Positions 1 to 13,797 of a stretch of DNA of 64,000 bases are shown here, one piece after another. Each line of letters starts with the position of its first letter. Position 1 is the stretch's first letter. The notes beneath the pieces were generated by a model that made no database searches, had not been told where the DNA came from, and saw nothing but the letters and a program-made list of their open reading frames with translations. Origin of the DNA: Pholis gunnellus (Eukaryota > Chordata > Actinopteri > Perciformes > Pholidae); NCBI GenBank assembly GCA_910591455.2, contig OU342814.1:15867303-15931302 (forward strand), in the 5' to 3' direction. The translations under genes were made by a program, and so were the position numbers.

Positions 1-1692
1 CCCTCCAACACGGGTTAAAATTAGCCTGATTGGACATTTGAGGCGAGTGGGGAGGGACAGGCCGAGGGATGAGTGACACGATTGCTGAGATGTGTGGCTC
101 TAAGCCTCGATCTGCTTTGGGCTTCCCCTTTGGTAAGTGGATGCAGTGGGAGAGTGCGACAGAGGAGGAGAGGATGAGAAATAGGGTGGACACTTGAGAG
201 AAGGGGGCATACCTCACCAGCTCCTCTTTATCACACAAAGACAGCACATCTCCGGCCAGCCACTGATAAACTGCTTGAACTTAATTACTTCCTCAGTCAA
301 GAGTGTCCACAACCAAGCCCGAGGCTCTTATTATTAGCAGCCTTATCGTCTTCAAGGCAAAGTTAGCCGACTTTGGGCTTACAAGAGATAATTTCTATTC
401 TTGCTATTGCGGCTTCCTGCGGTTCACAGTTTGAGTGGCGCAGCAGTCAAAACAAACCGTGAGGAGAATAGCAACATTACTGTACAAGGCGGTTTCAACC
501 TATTGTGGAAAAACAAGATTTACAAAAGATAAAAGAAGACAAAACGATGAAAGATAAAGACGTGAGAGCCACATAAATATGTATGATCTCTTCCTTGGTT
601 TAGTCTAAAAGGAGTCTGGGAAAGAATTTAACACATAAAACAGCTTGACAAATGTGAAAAAGCTTCGAGTCACACAGTGAGATTACACAGATGAAACGCA
701 CGATGCGCTGTGTTTATCTTCTGTGTCATATCATGACATGAGTAAACTAACATTCATGTTTGCATGACAAGAGGTGAAGAACTGCTCTCAACACAAACAC
801 ACAGAGCAGAGATACACAGCCCTGTTCAAACCTTTCTGTATCATTCAGTGATACACAACCAGGGTACCTGCAATCTATAAACAGATTCTGCATTCATTTT
901 ATTTTACCAGGAAGCCAACACAATAAAATACAATACCTACATACATATACACATAAATGCAGAATCTGTAGGCAACGCGACATGATTTTGGCATCGGAAG
1001 CGCTCTGGTTTCCGTTTGTAGTATTTACTAGTTACGTTCCAGCAGGCTTTGAAGGCAGGTAAAAAGCAAATGCATTCTGGGAACCTGTACGCCCAGGGGT
1101 ATGTGGAAATATTGTGAGCCCAACTAATTAGAGAAAATGACGATATGATTCAAATATATAAATACTCACATACAGAGTCAGCTATAAAAGTTATTAAACT
1201 ATTAGCATGTGAGCACAGAAGATGAAACAGTTATCTGAATATGGCTAAGATAGCTAGAGGCAATGGCTAATTGTTAAAGCCTTAACTTTCCTAATGTGCG
1301 GTAAAATTGTATGAAAAAAAAAAAGTCACAGTATCTACTTTTATCATCATCAGTTATTAAATCATATCAGAACTGCTTATTTACATTAAAAAAACGAGGG
1401 ATTCCCTGATTGCAATTTTCTTTCCTTACTAAGAATTATAGTTGACAGCATACACAAACATTTTGTAACTTTTCTTTAATGGAAGATTTATTTTAATAAA
1501 TTATAAACATGATATTTTAATAGTATTTACACATCAAAGAATAATTAGTTATTCTACACTGTGAATTTAGGCCTAATATACATACAGTACATATACATTC
1601 TACATGTGTCTAAAACTATGTATCTATTGGAGAGGCGTGCATGTGTGCCGAACAGAAGCTGCTATATTTGAGACTGGTGACTGATGCTATTT

Positions 1693-1694
<2 letters not shown>

Positions 1695-1779
<85 letters not shown>
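1695..1779. repeat. (TA)n microsatellite, about 42 units
   Basis: An uninterrupted AT dinucleotide run of about 85 bases. Tracts of this length are very polymorphic, self-complementary and prone to assembly error. Confidence 0.98.
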
Positions 1780-1784
<5 letters not shown>

Positions 1785-3746
1785 CCCGCCCTCTCCTGTT
1801 GACTTCATTTTCCTGTTCCATCCCAGTCACGTGATGAATACCTCCTATTTTGTCTTACTTTGTCTTTATTTCTCATGGAGATTATCATCAAATTGACATT
1901 TGTATATTTATTGCAGAAATATAAAGTAATTTTTAATTTACTTAATTCTACTAACTGTTTCAAAATAAAGTCCAGCGGTTTCAAACGTGGATTCAAGCAC
2001 ACGCGCATTCGTTTTGACTGTTGATCTGTGTTTGAGTAGACGACACAATGTTGCCTGAGGAACACTACATTTTGCTGCTGCAGCTCATTGGCTCGTTTTA
2101 GGCAGAAGGAGACTACTTTTTCATTAAGCGAAAATGACTTTGTTTTTCCTGTCATGATTTCAATGTGCACGCAGCACATAGCCTCAGGTAGCCAGCTGGA
2201 AAGCAGATGGGTTACCGCAAGGTATCGTAGAAGTAAAAAAGAAATAAAAAATGTGATCACCGTAGTTAGGAGCCAAAATGGCAAACAGCATTTGTATAGG
2301 AATGATTCTGTCCCAAGCTTTTTGATCCATATAAGCGGTTTCCACTGGAGTGAAATTGACTGCCACACGTGTGAATCCCACAGGAATCCAGTGACCCGTG
2401 GGAAAAAAAGGTTAGCCTCTAATTTGGACCATGACTGGTGAAGGGGAACTTGGGTTCATCTGGTGCTTGGGCAATACGTCTGACAAAAAAACAGGTTGGA
2501 AACCACAGACTTTGAGATATTCAAACGGCAATCTTTTCATCCCTTTGTAGCTGGGGTGTAAACAGTTTAGTTTTCACTCTTGAGCCAAGTTTTACTGTCA
2601 AACTGCTCACTCATTAAAATGTCGCCCACACACCGACAGGTGCAGTCTTGTCTTTTGTCCTCTGAGTTATGCTCGAAGATTAGGCACGGGCACTCACAGA
2701 AAAATAACTGCAGTTTAGCTCAACTTTTAAGATTTGGCGATGCTTCAATGGTTTTACAATAGCATGCAATGAACATAATGGTGATTGTATTAAACTTTGG
2801 CATTTTAAAGTTTAAGTCCTTGAAACTTTTGAATAGCAAGGCAACGTCTCAATCACTTTTTTCAGGCACAAAAACTATACAGCCGTGATTAAGTGCATGT
2901 CTGAAATTGTAAAATGAAGTGGTCTTTGAACAGCTCCAGCTACTCAATCTCAGGAGGAAAGCTCTGATTAAATAGAGGAACACATACCAGACTGACACTG
3001 TTCTGCAGGGTCAATGGTTGACCTCTTGTTTTTGGCTTTTTATTGGGCATTGCAGCTGTGAGAAAAAAAGAATCAGAAACTTGCCAGAACATAATGGGAG
3101 GAATTTCTTGGCTCTGTGGAAGTTAAGTGCACGCCCTCACCAAAACATACACCTGCAGCAAATCCCTCTACCTGTTTCAGGTTTACCTATTCAAGCAAGT
3201 TGCAACTGTCAGAACCGATCCGGAAAAACCAGTTACTGGAAAGTGAATATGTTGTTGACAAAGGAGGACGTCCTGGATATAACTGAAAAAACGGCAACCT
3301 GTTGTCACGGGGAAAACATGCCTAACTTAATGCAGTTAAAAAGATGCTACGTTGCTAACACAAATTGCCTCGCTCCACCTCATCTGGAAATGCATTGAAG
3401 AGAGAGGCCTGCATGTATTACAGTAAAGTGGTTTTTGATCAGTATAATTCAATTACATTTTTATGTTACCCTCGTTTTAGTCTTGAACGGCTCCCAGTTA
3501 GACAATGGCATGGTACTGAATAGATGAGGGAGGGCTCAGTTGATTCCTTGGCCCCGGTGGAACAGGATTAGGAAGCTTTTGGGGGCTTTAGTGAAGTTCT
3601 AACCTCTATACAAGGTCAGCTGCACCAATTGTGTGCTTGTGTGCATTTGGGGATTTGCCCTAAGTATGCATGCCTAGGAGGCCTATCCAGGGCTCTGTCT
3701 AGAATGAGTGAAGTCATCTGTCATGAGAGAGGAGGCTGTGAGAAAA

Positions 3747-3761
3747 GGGGGGGGGGGGGGG
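3747..3761. repeat. Poly-G tract, 15 bases
   Basis: An uninterrupted G run inside a purine-rich stretch (3717-3835) that also contains a 12-base A run. Its length is likely variable. Confidence 0.95.
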
Positions 3762-6700
3762 TCTGTCCCAAAAAGGAGAGGGAAAGGCTTTCGCTTATCA
3801 GAGAAGAAAAAAAAAAAAGAACAGGCTCCAAGGGGAAATCTGCATTGATGAGCTTTTAAGGAGTGGTATCCCACTCAAGATAATGGCACAAGTATATGAG
3901 TGTGAAGCAGGAGGGGAGAGCGCTACGATATCGATACACGGGGCGAAGCACAACAGTTTGAGTAGCTCAGATGCCATGTGCAATAGGAGCCACATACGTG
4001 GCGTTTTTGAGAGATCAAGTCGAGTCTTTGGCTTAGTGCCAGATGGTTCTGAGATTTCACGTGATCGTGGAAAGAAAGGTGACAAATGGCTGCAGTGAAA
4101 ACGACGCTCAGCCCTTCAAGGATGTCACAAGAGAACAGTGTTTCCAGCTAAGCTTAGCAAAAGTGTCTCTGCAGTGCACTTTCACACGGCCCTGCTTTGA
4201 ATCTCTTTTAAAACCTTTGAGTGTTGATGAGGTGTTTTTGGTGTTTCAATCAGATCTCAGACACATTTCTCCAATCATAGATTCATCTCATTGTTTTGGT
4301 TGAAACACCCTCTATGAAAACTGCACAGACATACATATTTGCACAAAAAATACACACAGAATACAAAGTACACATTAACGTCTTCACTGGCCAAACTCTG
4401 TTCAGCTGAAAGTGATTAGTTTCCTCTCAGAAGGCTTCCCTCTGTACAACTCGGCTCCCAGGATCTAAACCTGACAGGCTCCATTACGATTTCTATTTTG
4501 ATTTCTCCGCAAATCTGTTCGATTCCATCTGGGTTGATTAAATCCCAGCTGAGGCACAATGGCCTGTCCAGCAGCATTTATTTTGGTTCAACAAATCAAA
4601 TATATTCCCAGCACTGAGATCACTTGAAACAGAGTTCACATAAATACACAGACCCAAATCCCGCATGTGTACATGCTGGCAGATGTTAGGACAAAGAACA
4701 TTTTCGTTCATACCGGGGCCTCTGATTTCATTGTAACCAACTGTCTGACAGAATGACTTCACTTCTAGAAGGAAAATCCAAAAAAATCTATTATAAAATG
4801 TGTAAGGAGGTTAAGGAGCCTGGTTAGTTTTTGATTGAGCAATAACATTAAAACCAGAAGGAAAGTGCGTTATACTTTTATAACTATCATTTTTTTAATA
4901 TGAGCAATGGACAAATCACTGTGTAAAGGGAAAGATTTCGCTCGTGTCGTACACAGATCATTATCTGTAGAATCTGCAGTTCCTCTCAGCTCTACGGATG
5001 TTTTTAAGCATTGTAAGCTGGCTTTAGTATTTGTTTTAGCCCACATGCTGAACTAAATGCAATGGCAAAGACAATTCCCCCCTTCAATGTTTCACTGAGT
5101 CTGTGAATATCTTATTTATTATTTATTTTTTTCAAGTGATTTCTTGGCACTTTCTTTTCTTTGCTCTCAACTCACACCAGCCTCGGAGGCACCGTTACCA
5201 TGGTTGCCTTCATCCAACGTTTTTTCTCTTGCTGGCTTATTATCTTGGGAAAGGTGAACCGCTATCATGAGTTTCAACTTTTGTATTTAAGATGTTCTTC
5301 TCTTCAATGTTCTTGGCCGTACTGCACAAGCCTTGTTCAAGTCCCAACATGAAGTCCTGCCTCCACAATGTGTTTATCTTTACATCTTTAATATATTCAA
5401 ACATGTCGCAGCTTAGTATTAAAGCATGCTGGTCTATAAATATATGTAATAAACAAGGGACTACGCTAAAGTGCCTTTGGCCTGGAATTTAGGTTATCTA
5501 GGTTATCTGCATCCAGATTCAACCCCATGTATAAATACTACACTCTAATCCTTGTTGTACATTGTTTTGGCAGTTAGTACACAAAAAAAGGTGACTCATG
5601 CACTATTATTATGTATCTCTATCATCAGGCTTTAGTGCCAAGTGCGCAGCTGCAGATGCCAATCAAGATGGAACGCCTGCAAGCAATTACAAATTAAAAA
5701 AACATCACATTTGGCAATTAAAATACTGCACTGTAGAAGAAGACACTTAAAAATGATGTGACTATAGCATGAATGTTGGTACACTTGTTTTTTTTCCAAA
5801 ATGAATGAAAGTAATAAGTAGTCTGGATACAGAAATTGTTAGATTTAGCACGTAAAGCTATGTTATGCTGCCCCTGGGAAGGAACTGAGGACTTGGCCGA
5901 GGAGCAAAGTTACAGCTTCAGCATCAAACATGGTTGGAAAGCTAAGAGAGACGATGTACCTAATTAGAAATGGACAAGGTTACCACAGCTTTGCTCCGCA
6001 ATTATTTCCGGCCTCACAATTTTTAACCAAAAAAGGTATCAACATGGGCCGAACTGGTTCTCTTGACCTGAAGATAAGTTGCAGGCTTCAGTAACTTCCA
6101 AAAGAGGAGAACTTGGGACAGCGTCCATAGTCTTGAAAAATCTTAATGCGACGATAATCAGGTTTAAATGTTCAGTCCCTTGAAAGAAGGATCAGGTTTC
6201 ATATGATTTATTGGCGTGATCAGCACACAGAGAGAGCCAGAGAGAAAAAAAAGAGCGACAGGACTGGAGTGTGATTCATGATTTGAGTCTAATACTGCCA
6301 AAAGAATTCAGCTCAAGGAAATTACTAAATGTTTATAATATGGACATTTAGCATCTCTCTCTCTGCCTTTCTCCCTCAATGTCTGCTGTTTGCCTTTGGC
6401 AGGAAACTGATAATTGACAGATGACTTTGCATATTGTTATTACCATGCTGAGTTTCCAGTTTATTGTTTTTGGAGTATTTTGCAGTAAGAAACCGACCAG
6501 AAATTGAACATATTTTTACAACATCCATTTGCAGAACTTCAGGGTAATCAACCCCTTCAGGCTTATCGTGTGTCTTCATCAATCAAAATTAACAAACGAG
6601 TTGAGTTCTGCTCTCTTATGAAGGCCTGTGGAAACGGGCAGGGGCCTCACCTTCAAGTGTAATAAACGTGATTAAAGATACAGTTTAACACAGCATTTAA

Positions 6701-7129
6701 AGTTGTACTTATATTTGATGTTTTATAGCCCTCGTTTTGTTTTTCACCCAGTCATTGTATTTCTGGGCGCTTGCGTCAGGTTGCACCTATCTGACCCCAC
6801 TATATTTAAAAGCATTTCATCCACAAATCAAAACCTGTGAAACTCCACATAATCTGCGTTGACAAGTGAAACAATAAGTGAGATCTGTGAGTGAGCGTTA
6901 GGCCCACAGAGAGAACACGGACAAAAATAGACACAAAGAAAGGAAAGTACGGCACAATCAGGTTCAGACAACCCAACATGTTTGTGCAGCACAGAGCTTT
7001 TCAGCATTTAAAGATCTTTATCTGTTGAAAAAACAGGTATGAGTCAAACGTGCAGTGATCTTTAACTGCTTACAGACGGTTTACATTTGTGTTAAAATAA
7101 CACGAGTATCAAATGATAACAACAGTTTA

Positions 7130-7960
7130 AAAACTGTGAAATATGTGCACCAGTAAATTTAAAACAACACGTCAGCCGTGCTGGCTTTAAGAGGCTGTGC
7201 TTTAGCTGAATGAATGCTCGCAATGACAATGCTAGCATGCTGGTTTGAGCTAAAACAATACGTTGATTAACTGATCAGTCGTGTGACATACAGACAAACA
7301 GTGATGAGGATGAAAATTGATGTAAAATATTCTTTGGTTACTGCTTCAGAGGGCGTGTGACCAAATAGCGTTTATAGGGACAGAAAAGCGCTGGCAGGAC
7401 GCTTCATCAAAAAAGTGCTCCCACTGCGTGGATTTTTACTTCTATGACCATATATCACCACTCTAACCGCCATTGTATGATGGACTGGCATCATCCCTTT
7501 GATTGTTTTAGGCTATTTAGGCTACCATCTGCTGTGTTTGACATTGTTTTTTTGCCATGAGCACCAACCGGAGGACTGCCTGAAAAGGAGCGACAGCGAC
7601 AACACCAGCGACTTTCTGAAAAGTTCAGACATTTTCAACTAGACATGCACAAAAAAGTCGGAGGGCTGTGTGCAATGCTTTTTGGCATGATGGTACTGAG
7701 GGGGGACATTAATATTTGTAACAAATCTGTCAAATAATTGTCGAGTCATTTTAAACAGAACGACATGGTCATAATCTAAGAACTATGAATGTATCCAGTA
7801 GAGATATTTAAGTTAACTAAGTTAAAAATCAAACCTGCTGGTGGCGCCAGATGAAAAGTCAGGGATGGCTGTGCAAAATTTGATGGACACCCGTCGTACT
7901 TCTATTGACAAAATTTCATTCCCATCCATAGAGCCACTCACACGGCTCAAAACCTACATC
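7130..7960 (+). repeat. Degenerate copy of a dispersed percomorph repeat, in two blocks
   Basis: Two blocks belong to a family I know as common in percomorph genomes. Block 1 is about 7200-7255 (words such as GCTCGCAATGACAATGCTAG and AGCATGCTGG). Block 2 is about 7825-7950 (GGTGGCGCCAGATGAAAAGT, then CAAAATTT and CATCCATAGAGCCAC). The spacing is irregular, so the copy is old or interrupted. Related copies lie at 12219-12520 and 13078-13460. The element class is not clear from the sequence. Confidence 0.6.
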
Positions 7961-10368
7961 TATGCAAACTGAATTCAAAAACACCAGGTCCCTCGAGGTG
8001 GAAACATTAGTGATGTCTCTCAGGATGTTGGTAAGCATGACAGGCATAGAGCGCCAGGTTTTCCCCAGCATGATGCTCTACAGGCTTAATGCATTACAAT
8101 GCCATGTACAGACATGATTGATGTCAACACCTTCCTCTTAATCACCTGAGATTCATGCAGCCTCTTGACAGTCTGGCAGCCATTTTGGATTCTTCTCTAA
8201 TGACTAGGGAGACAGGTTGCAGATGATGTTAGCTGACGCCGGTCTCACGGATCACTACCAGTCTGTCAGTGATTAAGTGACTCATCTACCTCTTGTAAAC
8301 AAACCCCCAGTTGAGCATCTTGCATCCATCAAAGGATGCCGTTGACTCGCTCCGCTTATCTACCTTGGATGGAATCCATCATACCTGTACAAAACGGGGG
8401 ATGCTGTGGTCTCTCGGGAGTCGTCCCATAAACAAACACATTCTGTTAAGACATGTGTAAAGGAAGCACTGTTACTTTGACAGCAGAAAGGTATAGCATT
8501 CCCATATGTGTCTCGCTTCAGGGAAAGGAAACTGAAGACTCTTGCAAGTTATTTGTGACCTGATTTCTGGAGCTTCTACAACAAACTTGAAAAGTTGACA
8601 AAAAAAGAAAACTTTACATTTTAAAATAAGTCTGTTTGGAAATGGTATATTTGTTTCAAAAAGTTGTATCTAAAGCCTGATTTCTTTATAGAACTGCTAT
8701 AAGTAATTAGAGACATTTGTAAAAAATACAGCTGACAAATTGTGCTTTGAAAGCAGTTATGTTGCTTGACACATACTATACACTTGAGGAAACCTTTTGT
8801 CACCCCCTCTAAGCCCTAATGTGTCTCAGCTTAGCACAGGCCGTTCTGTACAAAACCCAAGCAAGGCACTTCAGTCTTTATTGATAGCTGCGTGAGTAGG
8901 ACAAGTGTGGTGATGTAACAGATCTTTCTTAAATTGCATGGGCAGCATTGTTGGTCTGCACAAGCCCTGAGGCTCAGTTTGATTTCAGCAGATTAATTTA
9001 GCTTTCTCTCTTACGCAATACCATCTCAGCTTTCAGGCTGTCTCACTGATCTCAGGATCACCTTTGACTCCTTGCATGGGTGGCTAGCTACTGAACTGCA
9101 CTCTCTTGATAAAAGCTTAGAGAGGACACAACACCGCTCTACAAAAGATCCTTCAAAATCAGAATGAGACCTGATGGCAGGAAAAGCTGTTTGGCAGCAG
9201 GCTGCACTGAGAGAACAGAAAAGGCAACGATGGATAGCAGCTGTGATGAATTCCGTAAGGATGTAAAAGATCACACAGACACAAACGGTGTTTGATGCAT
9301 ATTATCCACAGGATCAAAACAACAGCAAACGTCTGACTGTAACCCTGCTAAAATGGATCACTTTCATAGCAGGTCATTGCTATTGAATGAAAAATAGAAA
9401 TAGTTTGTCTTTATCATGAGTTCAGAATGAATTTCATAGAAATATTCCCCCCAGGAAGGATCATAAAAACAATTAGTTGAAGCAAAATAATCAAATCACT
9501 AAAATATTTGATCAGAAAAGCAATGACGCGTTGTGCCTGTAACACTGGCTTCAGTAGACGTTTATAAAGCGTGACACATACGGTAATGTGTGCTGACATG
9601 TGAGCGCTTTCATAATTAATCAATGGAATATTTAAGATCAGGAAGCTATTCGCAGAAAGGATGTGATCAGATAAAGTTATGCTCAGTACATGGTCTTAAA
9701 ATAAGCGAGACTGAAGGCTGATTGCTCTGAGCTGATGGTTGTGTCAGCTGGGGAATGAGGTCACATCACAAGAATGGTTCAGCTGAGAGAAACAATGTTT
9801 AAATGTTTAGGGAAGTGGAGATCTGTTATCACTGCTCATATATACCTCTATTTCCTCAAAGAAGGACTCTCAAAAAGTTGGGGGTCTCACAAAAGACAGA
9901 TTAACAACAGAAAGGTTGAATTCGGAGCAGCAGATATCGTGATATCCTGACTTTTAGTCCCTAGTTTGGGTCACACTACAGAACTTTGAATCCTACAATT
10001 CCCATAATGCAACGCAATACCATCTTTCCTTAATGGTAAATGCCTATATCTTTCAAAAGCCACATCTCAGTTTGCAACGCAGCCTTTAATGCGGAATATG
10101 AAATCTCAAGCCCAGGTCAAAATATAAATCTTATAAAAGCAAAACCCGCAAAAATATGCGTTAATCAACCACCCAAATTCAACCACCAACTTTATGCATT
10201 ATAGTAGCACAACTGTCAGAACTGAGGACTGAGACAAGGACAGAGACAAGCTCACCAAGGGAGCACTGCAGTCCGAACGCAGCTACAGATGAGTAGAAGG
10301 ATCTTTCCGAACAGTTTTCTTTGCTGTTGAATAGGATAAAACAAGTAGCCCTTCATGAAAGACATGAT

Positions 10369-10403
10369 ATCTCTCTCTCTCCCTCACTCACTCACTCACA
10401 CAC
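10369..10403. repeat. CT/CACT simple repeat
   Basis: (CT)n followed by (CACT)n and CA-rich sequence. A small microsatellite inside neurl1 intron 3. Confidence 0.85.
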
Positions 10404-12218
10404 AGACACGTCCCTCGACACCTGAAAATAATGGATTGTGAAGCGCTTTTTCACCTCATGAAAGTAATATCTCTGAGGTCCAACCGGTCGACCAACCGAC
10501 CAGAAGGTGTCAGCCCAAGCTACAATCCTAAATCGACAGAGCACACCTGTAAAAATGTCCCTTCAGAGCCACAGAAGACATTATACAACTGTCTCACAAA
10601 CTGAGTGCTACTCTTTGTGACAAGTAAACTGATCCGCATGTGTACAATTGGTGGAGTGCCCCTTTAAGAAACCTTAAGCTCTTGAAACACATTACCCAGC
10701 AATCTATATCACTTAAGTCAACAAGTCTATCTCAACTTATTTTCTCTCATATTTTTACTGTCTAGCACATTTATCTCAAAAGCCAAATCAAGGTCACCTC
10801 ACCAAGCCATTCTCTACACTCCACAGAGCTCATTCACAGCTCCACGCTCCATTTGTCTCCTGTAAAAGAAAACAACTGCAGCAGATCTGTAACTCCCACC
10901 TGGACAGATTGTGTGATAACAAGCCCACAACAGGTGACATTTGGCTCAATCCATCAGCTGGTGCAGCATTAATTCCAGACCCAAGTGTAAGCATCATTAA
11001 GAAACTAAATGCACCCTTCTGTTGAAGGAAAATATGCAAATGTGCCAGTTCGCAACACCAGACTTTGATGTGTCCGCCCATATTTCAGAGGCTAAGTGTT
11101 TGCTGAACTTCAGCCAACTGCCGAGACAATACTGGGCCTTTGAGATATACCACGCTCTCCAGGAGTGAAGCTCTCGGGCTATAGAGGAAAGCTGATAGCC
11201 AAGTGATCCTTGAGCTTGACTGAGGGCCGAGGCTTTTCGGTTTAAACCATCAATGTGGGGATGAAGGTGATCGATGTGGGAAAACCAGAGTAGAAACAGT
11301 GGGATTTAGGGCTGCCAGCCTCATTCACAGGCACAGATTACATGACGACTAAACATTAAGGGATATCTTCATTTTAATTGTAAAATGGATCCACAGAGCG
11401 AGGCATTCCTCTGGTTTCGACTGCTTGGAAAAAATCACCCCAGACATGTAATTCCCTGACATCATCCCTCCTCTTTGTGCGTCCTCTTGGGATGACCAAC
11501 ACACTCCTCTTGTTCTTCAACAAGAGCTGTGTGCTGATCAGCACCCCAAGGCCAGTGAACCACAGATAGTGGCACTCTGGTGCTGGATACCAAACAGCCC
11601 ATCACGAGATAGCATGGTTCTCGCTGTCAACTACACAGGGAGAAATGAGGTTAAATGGCACTATCTACACAATATGGGAGCCTCCTCTATTTTTATTAAT
11701 AGTGCTGACAGCCTCTATTCTTTGGAGAGAGGCTGCGCAATACTTGGAAATGGTTATAAATAAGTACTGAGGCGTCCACAAGGATCCCCATTTATCTATT
11801 TTGAATAGTTTTGTATTGTTTTCCAAAATAGAGACAGACGTTTTTGATGCATGATGTGTTTCATAAATGCATCTCAGTGCAATCCAAAGATACTTCAGTG
11901 CGGTGAAAAACTGCTGTTAATAATTGTGGAGGACCTGTTTGCTCTTAATTTCTTTGATGTAATGACCCTTTAAACAGCACGTAGAACTTGTTAGAGCAGA
12001 CTTCAGACATTTTGAAATTCCCCCTCCAGGGAAATGTCTTTGATACTAACGACCGTGGTAACTATACAATCTCCCTAATCTTTCACCATCTTTTTCCACT
12101 GAGCTATTTGGTGAAAGTGGGAGAAGTGGAGCAGCTGTATGTAACATCACCTTTTAACATTAGCTGCAGAAAGGTTTCTAGTGGTGTGGCATTATAGTAA
12201 CAAGACTCTGTGAGGTCT

Positions 12219-12520
12219 GTGCTGATGTTTAATGCTGTATAACTTCTGTAGTGTGTGCTATTGTAGCTTAGCATGCTTCACATTTTAGCACTAAACACAA
12301 AGTACAGCTGATGCTGATGGGAATGTCAAGAGTTTTTGCAGATATACTGTAGATATATAAGTATTGGCAAATTGTGATTCAGAGGAACACTAAAGTCAAT
12401 GAGATTCATCTTCTGGGGACCATGCATATTAGCACCAAATCCTTAAAAGTCATTGAGATATTAGTCAGGACCGACCGACTGACAGACTGACATTGCCATC
12501 CCCAGAGGCAAGATGCAAGC
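12219..12520 (+). repeat. Dispersed percomorph repeat copy, left of neurl1 exon 3
   Basis: It contains TTAGCATGC, AGCACTAAACACAAAGTACA, TGATGGGAATGTCAAGAG, TTCTGGGGACCATG and GACTGACATTGCCATCCC, in the order of a known high-copy percomorph repeat. It shares AGCAC(T/C)AAACACAAAG and GAATGTC...TTTTTGCAG with the copy at 13078-13460 in the same orientation. It carries no coding capacity. Confidence 0.7.
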
Positions 12521-12645
12521 ATGGATAAAGATCTCTTTTATCTCTCTCTCTCTCAACAAAATAAAACCCAAATACTAGTGCTAAGTTCACAATTCTAACA
12601 GTAAATATTTCCTGGAAAGGACCTGGTTTTGTATGCATGACTCAC

Positions 12646-12967
12646 CTAGCAGCTGGACCCCCCTTGTGAGGCCGTAGATGTCTATGAGAGCCCACAGCGG
12701 TTCAGAGACATGTACCCCGCTGAAGAACAGCATCGGGCTGGAGTCGTTGATGCGGTAAAACACCCGGCCCTTCTTGTCCACCCAGAAGGAGATGACGTGT
12801 CCCTCGTTGGAGAGCTCCTCCGGTAGGGCTTTTGCCCAGAAGCCGATCTGTGAAACCAGGTCGGGGCAGGCGTACTTTGGCAAAGTGTCTGGGTTGATCC
12901 TCGATGGGTCTTTGGATGTAAAACCAAGACGCAGAGCACCGCTCCAGCAGCACTGCTTTTTGGTGAT
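12646..12967 (-). CDS. neurl1: neurl1 coding exon 3: remainder of NHR1
   Basis: This is the third coding exon, 322 bases: 107 codons plus one base. The acceptor is TCTCCAG ending at 12968 and the donor is CTAG|GTGAGT starting at 12645. The reading frame is open throughout and supplies residues 93-199, completing the first neuralized homology repeat. Diagnostic stretches are ITKKQCCWSGALRLGFTSKD, PKYACPDLVSQ, FWAKALPEE, FWVDKKGRVFYRIND, MLFFSGV and PLWALIDIYGLTRGVQLL, all very close to vertebrate NEURL1. The phase-1 end expects the next exon to complete an Asp codon. That exon should hold the second NHR and the C-terminal RING, but I see no matching coding stretch between here and the left edge. 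The exon shows no frameshift or stop, so the gene looks functional. Two copies of one dispersed repeat lie on either side of it in the same orientation. Confidence 0.96.
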
Positions 12968-13077
12968 CTGGAGAATACATATTTTTGATTCATGAAAATG
13001 TACTTTTTTTTGTGTAAAACACAAGTTAAAAAGACAGCCGTGCTAGAGGCTCTGTGAGGCGGAATTTTGGCACTGCG

Positions 13078-13460
13078 GTACTTTGAGCTAAATGCTAAAA
13101 TCAGCATGCTTACATGTTCCAAAGCTAACATGCTGATGTATAGTAAGTATAAATAGCTTAACTTTAGTCGGCGTAACTAACAATTTCATTTCATGTGATA
13201 GCATTTAATATGGGCTCATAAGCACCAAACACAAAGAGGATGATAAGAATGTCGTTATTTTTGCAGTTATTTGGTCAAAAGCCAGAGTTTTGGACAAATT
13301 CAATTTTTACTTGATTTACGCTATATTAAACCAAAGTTTCTACATTTCATCCTGAAGGAGACTTCAATGTCTGTACCATATTTCATGGCAATTCATCCAA
13401 TAGTTGCTAGATAATCCTGAGCTATTTCAGTTTAGACCAACACATAGACCACCATAGTCC
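13078..13460 (+). repeat. Dispersed percomorph repeat copy, within neurl1 intron 2
   Basis: Same family as 12219-12520. It has GAGCTAAATGCTAAAATCAG, CATGCTTACATG, AGCACCAAACACAAAGAGG, TTTTTGCAGTTATTTGGTC, and CAATGTCTGTACCATATTTC followed by ATGGCAATTCATCCAATAG. This copy keeps more of the middle of the element than the left copy. Confidence 0.75.
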
Positions 13461-13756
13461 ATAGTGCCAAGCTGTTAGCTAAAAATCAATTTGAATCAAA
13501 TTAACAAAAGATATCTTGGTATGTTTATCACCTGCAAACGATTTTTGTCTTATTTTGAGCCTCTATTTACTTTGCATTTACCGTGCCAGATAACAGTGTT
13601 CCTCACATGGCAATGCTTGCCCTGCTCTCTCACTTTCGAGACATAGATGGCCCGATAGGTGAAGTGGAAACTTGTTCTAAGCTGCTGCTGCTTTGGCCCA
13701 CACAAGAGCAGAGAAAAGACACAAATAAAAAACAGGGGAGAGCAAAGATGGGGGAT

Positions 13757-13797
13757 GAAGAGAGAGAGAGAAAGAGAGAAAAAGGGAGGGAGGAGAA
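13757..13797. repeat. GA-rich purine tract in neurl1 intron 2
   Basis: Almost pure purine on the plus strand (GAGAGAGAGAAAGAGAG... with GGGAGGGAGG). On the transcribed RNA of neurl1 it reads as a pyrimidine tract. Otherwise it is a simple repeat. Confidence 0.85.

Larger units (their letters stand above)
1..12645 (-). other. neurl1: Left part of neurl1 intron 3, no exon recognised
   Basis: The donor at 12645 opens an intron that runs off the left edge. I looked on the minus strand for the second NHR repeat and the RING finger (Cys-x2-Cys with a later CPICRRP-like end) and saw neither. The longest ORF (1805-2368, minus, 187 codons) resembles no protein I know and has a low-complexity, Phe/Leu-rich composition. 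Repeats inside are listed separately. The remainder is unremarkable AT-rich DNA. Small exons or noncoding RNAs cannot be excluded. Confidence 0.75.

Noticed and set aside
1805..2368. 187-codon minus-strand ORF
   Set aside because: The longest ORF in the window, but Phe/Leu-rich, dissimilar to any family I know, and without splice or promoter context. It overlaps another open frame on each strand. It sits in neurl1 intron 3 next to a long TA repeat.
3018..3398. 126-codon plus-strand ORF
   Set aside because: No recognisable domain, no Kozak or splice context, and ordinary composition for chance translation of AT-rich DNA.
1..12645. Second NHR repeat and RING finger of neurl1
   Set aside because: Looked for on the minus strand; no SFGV/PLWMLFGLHG-type or CPICRRP-type stretch seen, so these exons are presumed to lie beyond the left edge.
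12682..13131. Alternative minus-strand and plus-strand frames over neurl1 exon 3
   Set aside because: Shadows of the exon; the neuralized frame alone matches the family and has valid splice sites.
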